Below are positions 28,372-38,449 of a stretch of 64,000 nt of DNA, piece after piece. The DNA is from Desulfovibrio sp. UIB00. Lineage in GTDB: Bacteria; Desulfobacterota; Desulfovibrionia; Desulfovibrionales; Desulfovibrionaceae. How positions within the stretch are numbered: position 1 is the stretch's first letter; every line of letters starts with the position of its first letter. The notes under the pieces are model-generated. The model saw only the letters and a list, made by a program, of their open reading frames with translations. It was not told the origin of the DNA and ran no database searches. The translations under genes were made by a program, and so were the position numbers. The stretch spans positions 429,556-493,555 of the forward strand of contig NZ_JAETXJ010000003.1 in assembly GCF_022508225.1 (NCBI RefSeq), written 5' to 3'.

Positions 28372-29151
28372 TTATGCCCAGTCTTTATCGGCGTGGCCCA
28401 GGTCTTCAAGCACCAGAGTCGGCTGATGCTCCTCCCTGGCAAGATCGGCGCGCGTGGCTTCGCCGCTGAGCACCAGAATGGAATCAATGCCCGCATTGCG
28501 CGCAAGCTGCATATCTGTACTCAGGCGGTCGCCAACCATGACCATTTCTTCCTTGCGGTAGCGCGCCAGCAGAGGCGCGAGCACGGCTGGGTCGGGCTTG
28601 CCGAAAATATGCTGCGGCTTTCTGCCAGTGGCAGTGGCGTAGAGGCTGATGAAACTGCCCACATCAGGCAGCGGGCCTTCGGGCGAGGGGCATACCAGAT
28701 CGGGGTGCGTGGCGAGGAAGAGCACAGAACTGTCCTGCAACAGTACGGCAGAACGGGCAAGCTTGTGGTAGGTGAGCTCCGTATCGTAGGCCAGCACCAC
28801 GGCCTGCGCGCCTTCTTCGACCAGTTGCAACTCGGGCATGCGCTTGAGCAGGTCATGCTGAAAATCGGCATTGCCCACGGGGAATACACGCAAGATGCCG
28901 TTGGCGCGCAAAAAATCCACCAGTGGCGTCACGGGTGAGAGAAGCAGATCTTCACGCGCGGCAATACCCATTCCGTTGAGTTTATCCACATAGGTGACGG
29001 GCGATTTGGAAGTATTATTGCTCAGAAAATAAAAATCCAGACTGTTCCAGTGCCGCTGAATAAATCCCACGGCCCCATCAATGGGGATATGACCGAGGTA
29101 GACGGTGCCGTCCATATCAAGCACAACGCAACGCTTTTTTGACCAATCCAT
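28372..29151 (-). CDS. HAD-IIA (NagD-type) phosphatase
   Basis: This 259-aa hydrolase has motif I VVLDMDGTVYLG, motif II FLSNNTSKSP, the C2a cap, and motifs III/IV FGKPDPAVL and VGDRLSTDMQLA. The start at 29151 (MDWSKKRC) fits the family N-terminus; much longer in-frame extensions would overlap the glpABC promoter region. It diverges from glpABC. Some HAD-IIA enzymes act on glycerol-3-phosphate, so that substrate is a reasonable guess from context only. Confidence 0.87.
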   Translation of the reverse strand: MDWSKKRCVVLDMDGTVYLGHIPIDGAVGFIQRHWNSLDFYFLSNNTSKSPVTYVDKLNGMGIAAREDLLLSPVTPLVDFLRANGILRVFPVGNADFQHDLLKRMPELQLVEEGAQAVVLAYDTELTYHKLARSAVLLQDSSVLFLATHPDLVCPSPEGPLPDVGSFISLYATATGRKPQHIFGKPDPAVLAPLLARYRKEEMVMVGDRLSTDMQLARNAGIDSILVLSGEATRADLAREEHQPTLVLEDLGHADKDWA

Positions 29152-29255
29152 ATATGCAATCCTCAAGTTTTTTGCTTTCATTATGCGGCATTGCCCACTC
29201 TGGCAAGCGCTACCGCAACATTCTCCTGCATTCAATCTTGACGCAACTACACAAA

Positions 29256-29276
29256 TTGATAACCATACGGTATCAA
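29256..29276. promoter_or_regulatory. Dyad between the HAD-IIA gene and glpABC
   Basis: The arms TTGATA and TATCAA are separated by 9 bp, 105 bp before the HAD-IIA start and 158 bp before glpA. It is a likely operator for a glycerol-3-phosphate or anaerobic regulator. Spacing differs from the FNR box TTGAT-N4-ATCAA. Confidence 0.5.
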
Positions 29277-29434
29277 CAATCATCCTGAGCATAACCGCAG
29301 CAATTATCCAACCGATCTGGCCCTTCAATCTTGTTGCGTAGATGCGCCGTTGTTTTTCGGCCCCGCAGGCGCGGCATCTAACAGCGTCTGCATGCTTCAG
29401 GACGATTCCGACAATTTGCTCCACTGGAGAAACC

Positions 29435-31042
29435 ATGCTTGAAACTACTGTTGTCGTCATCGGCGGCGGCGCAACAGGCATAGGAACCCTGCGCGATCTT
29501 TGCATGCGCGGCGTTCCTGCCATATTGCTCGAACAGGGCGGCCTGGCCCACGGCACAAGCTCGCGCTTTCACGGCCTGCTGCACAGCGGCGGCCGTTACG
29601 CTGTGGGGGACAATGAATCCGCGCGTGAATGTATTGAAGAAAACACGATCGTGCGGCGCATTGGCAGGCAGTGCGTGGAACAAACCGAAGGTTTTTTTGC
29701 GCTCACGCCTGAAGACGACCCCGCCTACGTGGATCGCTGGGTTGAGGCCTGTGCCCGAGCGGGCATTGATGCCCCTGAAATTGACGTCAAAGAAGCCCTG
29801 CGCCTTGAACCCAACATGTCGCCCGAGGTCAAACGCGTTTTCCGCGTGCCTGACTCCTGCGTGGACGGCTTCCGGCTGGTGCTGCACAACGCCATGTCGG
29901 CCAGGCGCCACGGCGGGCAGATGCTCACCTATCATGAAGTGACCGGCATCTGTCAGAAGAACGGCAAGGTCTGCGGCGTTACGGCCATCAACAAAAATAC
30001 GGGCGAAACCATTGAGATTGCCTGTTCTGTTGTTGTCAACGCCGCTGGTTCGTGGTCTGGCCGTATTGCGGCCCTTGCGGGGCTGGATGTGGCGGTTTCA
30101 CCCGATCGCGGTACGCTTGTGGTTTTTAACCACCGCTTCACTTCGCGCGTGGTCAACCGCCTGCACCCCGGCTCGGACGGCGACATTTTTGTGCCGCACG
30201 GCTCCATCACCATTCTTGGCACCACGTCCATACCCACAGACAGGCCGGACGACACTACCCCCACCAGCGAGGAAGTGCTGCGCCTGCTCAAAATCGGCGA
30301 ACCGCTGTTCCCCGATGTGCGCAGCTACCGCATTTTGCGAGCCTTTGCGGGCACACGCCCCCTCTACACGCCGGGCAATGCCGCCGGGCGCAAGGCCAGC
30401 CGCAACTTCCATGTTATGGACCACGCCGAGCAGGGCCTTGACGGCATGGTTTCCATTTTCGGCGGCAAGCTGACCACCTACCGCCTCATGGGCGAACGCA
30501 CCGCAGACAAGGTTTGCGCCAAGCTTGGCGTTACCGCCCCCTGCCGCACCGCAGAAGAAGCCATTGTGCCGGATCCGGACGAAGCAACGCTTTCCCGCGC
30601 CGCCAAGTACTTTCCGGTGCAGGGCATCCAGCTTATGGCCGACCGCATGGGCGATGACCTGACCCCTGTGATCGAACGCGCGGAAAAGGCCGATTCCAAC
30701 CCCCTGCTCTGCGAATGCGAAATGGTCAGCATGGCCGAGATTGAATGCGTGGCACGTGATGCCTCCACCCATTCGCTGACGGATATCCGCCTGCGCACAC
30801 GTCTGGGCATGGGCACCTGCCAGGGAACGTTCTGCTCCTTGCGGGCAGTGGCCGCACTTTCCGAACACGACATTCCCCTTGAATTTTCAGCTACCGACAA
30901 CGTGCGGCGCTTCCTTCAGGAGCGGTGGGGCGGTCTGCGCCCTGCCCTGTGGGGCATGCAGGCGCGTGAAATGGAACTTGGCCGCGCCGTATACGCGGGA
31001 ACACTCAATCTTGATGGAGCCGCCCATGAGCAGGATTGTTGA
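29435..31042 (+). CDS. glpA: Anaerobic glycerol-3-phosphate dehydrogenase subunit A
   Basis: This 535-aa FAD-dependent catalytic subunit oxidises sn-glycerol-3-phosphate to DHAP. The FAD motif is VVVIGGGATGIGTLRD. The C-terminal BFD-like [2Fe-2S] domain has CECEMVS and GMGTCQGTFC, which are the four cysteines expected. Start 29435 fits family length; a longer in-frame extension lacks similarity. It overlaps glpB by 17 bp. No glpK or glpF lies nearby. Confidence 0.93.
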   Translation: MLETTVVVIGGGATGIGTLRDLCMRGVPAILLEQGGLAHGTSSRFHGLLHSGGRYAVGDNESARECIEENTIVRRIGRQCVEQTEGFFALTPEDDPAYVDRWVEACARAGIDAPEIDVKEALRLEPNMSPEVKRVFRVPDSCVDGFRLVLHNAMSARRHGGQMLTYHEVTGICQKNGKVCGVTAINKNTGETIEIACSVVVNAAGSWSGRIAALAGLDVAVSPDRGTLVVFNHRFTSRVVNRLHPGSDGDIFVPHGSITILGTTSIPTDRPDDTTPTSEEVLRLLKIGEPLFPDVRSYRILRAFAGTRPLYTPGNAAGRKASRNFHVMDHAEQGLDGMVSIFGGKLTTYRLMGERTADKVCAKLGVTAPCRTAEEAIVPDPDEATLSRAAKYFPVQGIQLMADRMGDDLTPVIERAEKADSNPLLCECEMVSMAEIECVARDASTHSLTDIRLRTRLGMGTCQGTFCSLRAVAALSEHDIPLEFSATDNVRRFLQERWGGLRPALWGMQAREMELGRAVYAGTLNLDGAAHEQDC

Positions 31043-32315
31043 CGTACTGGTGGTCGGCTCCGGCATGGCGGGCCTTGTGGCCGCCCTTGCCGCAGCGGAT
31101 CAGGGCCGCAGCGTACGGCTGCTCACTACGGGCATGGGTTCGCTGGCTATCAGCGGCGGTTCGGTGGATTTTCTTGGCTACGCTGACGGCAGGTTTGCCG
31201 CCGACCCGTGGCAGGGTCTGGCCATGCTGCCTGAAGACCATCCCTACAGCCTGCTTGGGGCAGAAAGCGTCCGCTCGGCCTTTCAGTTCTTTGCAGATGT
31301 GATGGAAGGCCAGCACTGGCCCATGCGCCCCGCTCTCTCCCAGGACGGTACGCCGCGCAACACCCAGCTGCCCACCATCATGGGGACGCTCAAGCCCACC
31401 TATTTGCTGCCTGCCAGCCTGCACACAGAGGCGCTCGCCAGCGCCAAAAAGGTGCTGGTGCTGAGCGTTCAGGGCTTGCGCGACTGCCGCCCCTCCCTGG
31501 TGGTCAGCCAGTTGCGGCGCTACAAAAGCTGGGCCGACAAGGAATTCACGCAGGGGCTTTTGCCCTCGCCTTTTGGCGAAACCCACCGCGCCATATCGGC
31601 GCTTGATCTGGCCCGCATGGCGGACAAGCCGCACAGCCGCCGCTGGCTGCTGGATGCGCTTGCCCCGCATGCCGGAAAGTACGACCTCATACTTATTCCG
31701 CCGCTCTGCGGCAGCAAGGCCAACCCGGAAGTCTGGCAGGCGGTCAATGCCGCCGCTGGCTGCCCGGTGGTGGAAATGCTGTCCATCCCTCCGGGGGTTG
31801 GCGGTCTGCGCCTGCGTGACGCCCTGTTGCAGGCCCTGCACAAGCACAACTTTGAACTGGTGGAAAACACCACGGTTCTGCGCGCTGAAACGACTGGCAA
31901 AACCTGCACCGCCCTGGTGGCCGAGGCCTCCGGGCAGGAACGCCACCACGCCGCCCGCGCCTTTGTAACCGCCACCGGCGGCATCCTTGGCGGCGGCATG
32001 ACGCTTGAACCCGGCCAGTGCTGGGATTCCGTGTTCGGCATCGACATTACCGTGCCGCAGGATGTATCGCAGTGGTCAGAGCCGAAAATTTTCGGCAACC
32101 ATCTGTTCTCGCGCATGGGTGTACGCGTTGACCGAACCATGCGGCCTGTGGACGATGCCGCCGTGGTACGCTGGCAAAACGTCTTTTTCGCCGGGCGCAG
32201 CCTTGGCGGATATGATTACGCAACAGAAAAAAGCGGTCACGGCGTTGCCATCGCCACGGGCTGGCAGGCGGGCCTCATGGCCGCCGCAGCCGCCGCTTCC
32301 GGGGAAAACCAATGA
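31026..32315 (+). CDS. glpB: Anaerobic glycerol-3-phosphate dehydrogenase subunit B
   Basis: This 429-aa flavoprotein links GlpA to the iron-sulfur subunit. The N-terminal dinucleotide motif is VLVVGSGMAGLVAALAAA, and the C-terminal FAD-closing region is NVFFAGRSLGGYD. The ATG at 31026 has GGAG upstream; an ATG 12 bp earlier is an alternative. It overlaps glpA (17 bp) and glpC (4 bp), which indicates tight coupling. Confidence 0.9.
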   Translation: MSRIVDVLVVGSGMAGLVAALAAADQGRSVRLLTTGMGSLAISGGSVDFLGYADGRFAADPWQGLAMLPEDHPYSLLGAESVRSAFQFFADVMEGQHWPMRPALSQDGTPRNTQLPTIMGTLKPTYLLPASLHTEALASAKKVLVLSVQGLRDCRPSLVVSQLRRYKSWADKEFTQGLLPSPFGETHRAISALDLARMADKPHSRRWLLDALAPHAGKYDLILIPPLCGSKANPEVWQAVNAAAGCPVVEMLSIPPGVGGLRLRDALLQALHKHNFELVENTTVLRAETTGKTCTALVAEASGQERHHAARAFVTATGGILGGGMTLEPGQCWDSVFGIDITVPQDVSQWSEPKIFGNHLFSRMGVRVDRTMRPVDDAAVVRWQNVFFAGRSLGGYDYATEKSGHGVAIATGWQAGLMAAAAAASGENQ

Positions 32316-33523
32316 GCGTGCGCATCAATCCAGACAAATGCATAGCCTGCACCACCTGCGTGGTGCACTGCCCCGTGGCGGATGCGACCCCCAAGTTTCT
32401 GGGGCCGCGCATGATAGGCCCTGCCTATGAGCGTTTTCGCCTGCTAGGCCTGACGGAAGACCCCTCGCTGCACTACTGCGCCAACTGCAAAAACTGCGAC
32501 ATCTCGTGCCCGCACGGCGTGCCGGTTTCCAGCCTCAACATGATGGCAAGGGCCGACCAGTTCAAGAAGCACTCCCCCGGCCTGCGCGACTGGGTGCTTG
32601 GTCACGGCGAGCTCATGGCCAAGTGGTTGCGGCTCATCCCGGCGGCGCTCAAGAACTTCGGCATGCTCAATCCCGTTACCCGCACGGTGCTGGATGCCTT
32701 GGGCATCGACAAACGCGCGCCCCTGCCCGCCTTTGCGCCCCAGACCTTCCGCCAGCTCATGCGCCATGTGCATCAGCCCGACCACAAGCGCAGCGTGGTT
32801 TTCTACCCCGGCTGCTACGTGGACGTGTACGACCCGCGCACCGGCCTTGATATGGTGTGGGCCATGAACCGCGCGGGCTACAAGGTCATTGTGCCCGAGG
32901 AACTTGTGTGTTGCGGCCTGCCCATGGTTGCCAACGGCTTCTGGCAGCATGCCCGCTCCAATGCGGAACATAACCTGAAAGCTCTGGGCCAGTGGCGCGA
33001 TGCAGGGCTACCTGTGGTGACGGGCTGCCCCAGTTGCGCCCTCATGTTCCGGGTGGATCTGCCGGAATACTTCCCCGATGTGGCGGAAAAGTACGGCGCA
33101 TGCAGCCTCGCGGACGCGCAGGAATTTCTGCTGGATGCTGTGGACAGCGGAGACCTCTCGCTGAAGGCCGATGGCAAACAGCAAATCCTGCCCGACCTCA
33201 AGCTGATCTACCACGCGCCCTGCCATCTGCGGGCGCAGGGCAACGGCCTGCCGGGGCTGGAACTGCTGCGCCGCCTTGACGGCGTGACCGTGGAAAATGC
33301 TGATGCAGGCTGCTGCGGCATTTCCGGCAGTTATGGCTTTAAAAAGGAAAAATACGACATTGCCCAGACTGTAGGCTCGGAACTTTTCGCCAAGGTACGC
33401 GAAAGCGGCGCTCAGGCGGCGGTTTCTGAATGCGGCACCTGCCGCGTGCAGATCACGCACGGTTCCGGCAAGTTCAGCCTGCACCCTGTCACAATTCTGC
33501 GGCAGCGGCTTGAAGCCCGCTAG
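32312..33523 (+). CDS. glpC: Anaerobic glycerol-3-phosphate dehydrogenase subunit C
   Basis: This 403-aa iron-sulfur subunit anchors GlpAB and passes electrons to menaquinone. Two [4Fe-4S] motifs, CIACTTCVVHCP and CANCKNCDISCP, lie in the first 70 residues. Two cysteine-rich CCG domains (VCCGLPMV, GCCGISG) follow. It is the last gene before a strong terminator. Confidence 0.93.
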   Translation: MSVRINPDKCIACTTCVVHCPVADATPKFLGPRMIGPAYERFRLLGLTEDPSLHYCANCKNCDISCPHGVPVSSLNMMARADQFKKHSPGLRDWVLGHGELMAKWLRLIPAALKNFGMLNPVTRTVLDALGIDKRAPLPAFAPQTFRQLMRHVHQPDHKRSVVFYPGCYVDVYDPRTGLDMVWAMNRAGYKVIVPEELVCCGLPMVANGFWQHARSNAEHNLKALGQWRDAGLPVVTGCPSCALMFRVDLPEYFPDVAEKYGACSLADAQEFLLDAVDSGDLSLKADGKQQILPDLKLIYHAPCHLRAQGNGLPGLELLRRLDGVTVENADAGCCGISGSYGFKKEKYDIAQTVGSELFAKVRESGAQAAVSECGTCRVQITHGSGKFSLHPVTILRQRLEAR

Positions 33524-33565
33524 GTTTTGGATTGCGGCAACTATGCCGCGCAGTTAAGCGCTTAC

Positions 33566-33612
33566 AACACCCACTTGGCAGACGGTTCACCGTCTGCCAA
33601 GTGGGTGTTTGC
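33566..33612 (+). terminator. Terminator of glpABC
   Basis: A 20-bp perfect stem (AACACCCACTTGGCAGACGG with its complement) closes the loop TTCA and ends in TTT. It is unusually long. Confidence 0.85.
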
Positions 33613-33731
33613 AAAGTCCACACCTCAGGGAATCAGAAACAAGCTGCAATATTGCCGCGCCGTCTGACTCATATTTTCCGTGCATTGCTCCAATTGTCCA
33701 GGCGGGTTGCGACCAACCCAAAGGATACGCC

Positions 33732-34487
33732 ATGACAGCCCAAAACAGCACCAGGGAATTCTGGAACAGCAGAGCCGAATCCTTTCCCCGCTATGAAGCC
33801 GGGGCCGACACCTACGAGGCCCGCATGCTCCAGCTGGCGCGCGATAATGGCGTGGATTTTCGGGACAAAACGGTTCTGGATGTGGGCTGCGGCAGCGGCA
33901 TGTACACCATCCGGCTTGCGCAGGAGGCCGCATCTGTCACGGCAGTTGATATATCTGACGAAATGCTCCGTATCCTTATGCAGGATGCCGCCGCGCAGGG
34001 CCTTGCCAACATCCGCCCCGTGCTTTCCGACTGGGAGCACTTTGCCCTTGAGGAACGCTTTCAGATTGTTTTCGCTTCCATGACCCCGGCCCTGAGCGAT
34101 GACGCCGCCCGCGAAAAATTGCAGCACTATGCTCTGGAGCAGGTGGTCTTTATGGGCTTTACCGAACGCAAAACCTCGGATGTCATGGCCGGGCTGTACA
34201 CGTACTACGGTATCACGCCGCCGCAATTTGCCGATGCCCCCGACATGCGCGCATGGCTTGAAGGCTGCCGCATTCAGTACACCGCGCTGCCTGTTGACGG
34301 CCAGTGGGTTGTGCCGCACACCCGTGATAAGCTGCTGGGAGCCTGCGCCACCAACCTGCGCGCCCGTGGCGCGGAACCGGATATGGCCCATCTTGCCGCG
34401 CATCTTGAGGGATTTCGCAACCAGAACGGGGAATATGTGGAGCGCACGGAATATTCCCTTGAAATGCTTATCTGGCGTACATCCTGA
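33732..34487 (+). CDS. Class I SAM-dependent methyltransferase
   Basis: This 251-aa cytosolic protein has the SAM-binding motif VLDVGCGSGMYTIRLA (about residues 50-65) and the acidic motif II VDISDEML. The substrate is not deducible. Start 33732 follows AAGGA with 7-nt spacing. It stands between the glpABC terminator and the nif leader region, and a functional link to either is not shown. Confidence 0.82.
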   Translation: MTAQNSTREFWNSRAESFPRYEAGADTYEARMLQLARDNGVDFRDKTVLDVGCGSGMYTIRLAQEAASVTAVDISDEMLRILMQDAAAQGLANIRPVLSDWEHFALEERFQIVFASMTPALSDDAAREKLQHYALEQVVFMGFTERKTSDVMAGLYTYYGITPPQFADAPDMRAWLEGCRIQYTALPVDGQWVVPHTRDKLLGACATNLRARGAEPDMAHLAAHLEGFRNQNGEYVERTEYSLEMLIWRTS

Positions 34488-34677
34488 CCACGGCGCTCAT
34501 CCGCCGGATACTTAAAGAACTTCTGGCTGAGCGTAGAACTACCATCCCCACCGCCGAACCACTGCCTGCATTTCTGCCGTATATGCCGCGCATAAGCCGT
34601 GCGCCCGATCTTGCCGCTGTATCTCTTACGCGGGTTGGCGTGTTCACGGTTTGCAGTTTTTACACTACTGCTCCTAT

Positions 34678-34699
34678 TTTGATACAATTTTGAATCAAA
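34678..34699. promoter_or_regulatory. Dyad TTTGAT-N10-ATCAAA upstream of nifH
   Basis: Perfect 6-bp arms enclose an AT-rich centre about 540 bp before the nifH promoter. It resembles, in its half-sites, the dyad upstream of glpABC. The regulator is unknown. Confidence 0.35.
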
Positions 34700-35218
34700 C
34701 TCTCCCTGCACCGCCATACATATCTTTGCGGCATGCAGGGCTGAGCATACTTGAAGAATAAGCCCTCTTGCCTCCCCCACTGGCTGAACTGCCCGATCAG
34801 ATGCATTCTTGCCTGAACCGCCACCATCCTCCCCCACACTGCTCTCAATTCGCCCCTTTTTTTGTGATTAATCCCTACCCCCGCCCCATTTACCTGATGG
34901 GCCGGGCTTTCGCATTCATGGGCAGTCAGTGCTGACCTGCCTGCTTTCCTCTGCCGCGTCCATCACAGAGCGCCCCAAATGCAGCCCAGTCTGCCCCCGC
35001 ATATTCACGCTTGGTGATTTCTCTGCAACACGTTCCCAATTTCAAACAAATTTGTATCGCCGATTCACGACCAAAATTTTTCTTCAAATAAAAACCTATT
35101 ATTAAAGAAACTTACAGAGAACAGAGTTTTTTCTGCACCGTGGGCCATCTTAACAATTTTGTATTGATTGTGCATGCAGATTATAAAATTAAGCAATAAT
35201 ATTGAATATTTAATCTAA

Positions 35219-36109
<891 letters not shown>

Positions 36110-36136
36110 TCACCCAGCACGAAACGGAGAACAGCT

Positions 36137-36460
36137 ATGCAGATGATTCGCACGATTATCCGGCCCGAAAAAACCACCGAGGTTCTCTCCGAGCTGCTGG
36201 CAGCGGGTTTTCCCGCCGTTACCAAGCTTGATGTGGTGGGGCGCGGCAAGCAGAAAGGCATCATGGTGGGCGATATCCAGTATGATGAAATTCCCAAGCA
36301 GATGCTCATGCTTGTGGTCAGCGACGAAGACAAGGACGATGCCATCCGCGTTATCCTGCGCGTGGCAAAAACTGGCGATGGTCACTTTGGCGATGGCAGA
36401 ATCTTTGTTTCAAGCGTCAGCGAGGCCTGGACCATCAGCAGCGGCAAGTCCGGCCTGTAG
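36137..36460 (+). CDS. nifI1: Nitrogenase regulatory PII-like protein NifI1
   Basis: This 107-aa PII-family protein sits between nifH and nifD, the position diagnostic for NifI1. The T-loop region differs from GlnB: there is no uridylylated Tyr motif (VVGRGKQKGIMVG in its place). The C-terminal GDGRIFVSSVSEAW is conserved. With NifI2 it should bind the MoFe protein and switch nitrogenase off when ammonia is added, relieved by 2-oxoglutarate, as known in methanogens. Confidence 0.93.
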   Translation: MQMIRTIIRPEKTTEVLSELLAAGFPAVTKLDVVGRGKQKGIMVGDIQYDEIPKQMLMLVVSDEDKDDAIRVILRVAKTGDGHFGDGRIFVSSVSEAWTISSGKSGL

Positions 36461-36469
36461 GAGGCTCCC

Positions 36470-36847
36470 ATGCAGGAAGTAGTTGCAATGGTTCGAGCCA
36501 ACATGGTGGCGGCGACAAAGAACGCCCTGTCCAAGGCCGGATGCCCCTCATTCTCATGCACCAAGTGCCTGGGACGCGGCAAAAAAGGCATGGATCCCGC
36601 CACCCTGCGCATGGTTATGGAAAGCGGCGAGCTGCCGCGCACTCCGGCGGGCGAATCCCTGACCGAAGTGGGCAGGCTGATCCCCAAGCGGTTGTTCAAT
36701 ATCTGCGTTCCCGATGAAAAGGTCGAAGCTGTGGTCAAGGCCATTATAGAGGCCAACAGCACCGGCCACCCCGGCGATGGAAAGATCTTTGTGATGCCGG
36801 TGGAAGAATCCTATGTGGTTCGCACGGGCGAGCGCGCTGACGCATAA
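36470..36847 (+). CDS. nifI2: Nitrogenase regulatory PII-like protein NifI2
   Basis: This 125-aa partner of NifI1 has an N-terminal MQEVVAMVRANM and a C-terminal GDGKIFVMPVEESYVVRTGE typical of the family. Cysteines sit in the T-loop region (SCTKCLGRGKKG). The gap to nifI1 is 9 bp and to nifD 11 bp, which supports equal expression with the enzyme it controls. Confidence 0.93.
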   Translation: MQEVVAMVRANMVAATKNALSKAGCPSFSCTKCLGRGKKGMDPATLRMVMESGELPRTPAGESLTEVGRLIPKRLFNICVPDEKVEAVVKAIIEANSTGHPGDGKIFVMPVEESYVVRTGERADA

Positions 36848-36858
36848 GGAAGGTATGT

Positions 36859-38448
36859 ATGAGTATTGACGCCAACGCAGTAGTGCTTGAGCGCTACAAC
36901 GCCAAGGTCTTCAAGAACCGCAAGGAGCACATGCTCAAGGTCAATCCTGCGGAAGACCAGATTATTATCGCCAACACGCGTGCCATTCCCGGCATCATGA
37001 CCAACCGGGGCTGCTGTTACGCTGGCTGCAAGGGCGTTGTGCTCGGTCCCATCAAGGACATGGTTACGATCACTCACGGCCCTGTGGGCTGCGGCTTCTA
37101 CAGCTGGGGCACGCGCCGCAACAAGGCCAAGGCAGAGGGGGACGCCCCCAACTACATCCAGTACTGCTTTACCACGGACATGCAGGAACCGGACATCGTC
37201 TTTGGCGGCACCAAAAAGCTCAAGAAGGCCATTGATGAAATCATGGAGCTTATGCACCCCAAGACCATCATGATCGCCGCCACCTGCCCTGTGGGCCTGA
37301 TCGGCGACGACATCCAGGCCGTGGCCGCAGAAGCTGAAAAGGAATACGGCATCCGCTGCGTGGCTTACAGCTGCGAAGGTTATAAGGGCGTAAGCCAGTC
37401 GGCGGGCCACCATATCGCCAACAACGGCCTTATGAAGCGCGTTATTGGTACTGGCGATTATGAACCCGCCACCAAGTATTCGGTCAACATCCTTGGCGAA
37501 TACAACATCGGCGGCGACGGATGGGAGCAGGAACGCATCCTTAAAAAGATCGGTTACGAAGTGGTTTCGGTGTTCACCGGCGATGGTGAAGTGGAACGCA
37601 TCGCCAGCTCGCACAAGGCCAACCTGAACCTCGTGCAGTGCCACCGCTCCATCAACTACATCGCCGAAATGATGAAGACCAAGTACGGCGTGGACTGGCT
37701 CAAGGTCAACTTTATCGGTCTGGAAGGAACAGTTCAGAGCCTGCGCGACATGGCAGCCTACTTTGGCGACCCCGAGCTTGCGCAGCGCACCGAACAAGTC
37801 ATCGCCGAAGAACTGGCCGAGGTGCAGGATCAGATGGCGGCCTACAAGGCCCGCCTCAACGGCAAAACCGCAGCCCTTTTTGTGGGCGGCAGCCGTTCAC
37901 ACCACTATCAGGGTCTGTTGCAGGACCTGGGCATCAAGACCGTGCTTGCCGGGTACGAATTCGGCCACCGCGACGACTACGAAGGCCGGGAAATCATCCC
38001 CAACATCAAGGACGACGCGGACAGCAAGAACATCGAACACATCACGGTGGAAAAGGACGAAAAGAAGTATCACGCCTACCTTACCCAGGAACAGTACGAC
38101 AAGCTGGCCGCCGAGATCCCGCTTGAAAAGTACCACGGCATGATACGCGACATGGACGAGGGCACCTACGTGGTTGACGACCTCAACATGTACGAAGCTG
38201 AAAAATTTATGGAAATCCTCAAGCCCGACATGTTCTTCTCCGGCATCAAGGACAAGTACGCGCTGCAAAAGGCCGGGACCCTCTCGCGCCAGCTGCACAG
38301 CTACGATTACAGCGGGCCTTACGCGGGTTTCAAGGGTGCAACGCAGTTCGGTTACGACCTCTGCATGGGTTACTTCACCCCCGCGTGGCACATGGTAACC
38401 CCGCCCTGGAAGAACCGCGCCACCCTGCAAGGAACTGTGGGAGAATAG
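36859..38448 (+). CDS. nifD: Nitrogenase molybdenum-iron protein alpha chain
   Basis: This 529-aa subunit carries FeMo-co and half the P-cluster. P-cluster cysteines lie in NRGCCYAGCKG, HGPVGCGFYSW and ATCPVGLIGDD. The FeMo-co ligands are the Cys in NLVQCHRSINY and the His in LHSYDYSGPYAGFKGA. It is longer than the Azotobacter chain by an insert near residues 380-430, as in clostridial-type NifD. nifK starts 1 bp after its stop. Confidence 0.97.
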   Translation: MSIDANAVVLERYNAKVFKNRKEHMLKVNPAEDQIIIANTRAIPGIMTNRGCCYAGCKGVVLGPIKDMVTITHGPVGCGFYSWGTRRNKAKAEGDAPNYIQYCFTTDMQEPDIVFGGTKKLKKAIDEIMELMHPKTIMIAATCPVGLIGDDIQAVAAEAEKEYGIRCVAYSCEGYKGVSQSAGHHIANNGLMKRVIGTGDYEPATKYSVNILGEYNIGGDGWEQERILKKIGYEVVSVFTGDGEVERIASSHKANLNLVQCHRSINYIAEMMKTKYGVDWLKVNFIGLEGTVQSLRDMAAYFGDPELAQRTEQVIAEELAEVQDQMAAYKARLNGKTAALFVGGSRSHHYQGLLQDLGIKTVLAGYEFGHRDDYEGREIIPNIKDDADSKNIEHITVEKDEKKYHAYLTQEQYDKLAAEIPLEKYHGMIRDMDEGTYVVDDLNMYEAEKFMEILKPDMFFSGIKDKYALQKAGTLSRQLHSYDYSGPYAGFKGATQFGYDLCMGYFTPAWHMVTPPWKNRATLQGTVGE

Positions 38449-38449
38449 T

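Noticed and set aside
29256..29276. FNR/CRP-type box before glpABC
   Set aside because: The half-sites resemble FNR (TTGAT/ATCAA), but the spacing is 11 instead of 4, so only an unnamed dyad is reported.
34274..34837. 187-codon minus-strand frame upstream of nifH
   Set aside because: Half of it is antisense to the methyltransferase gene, it lacks a ribosome site, and the rest is low-complexity.
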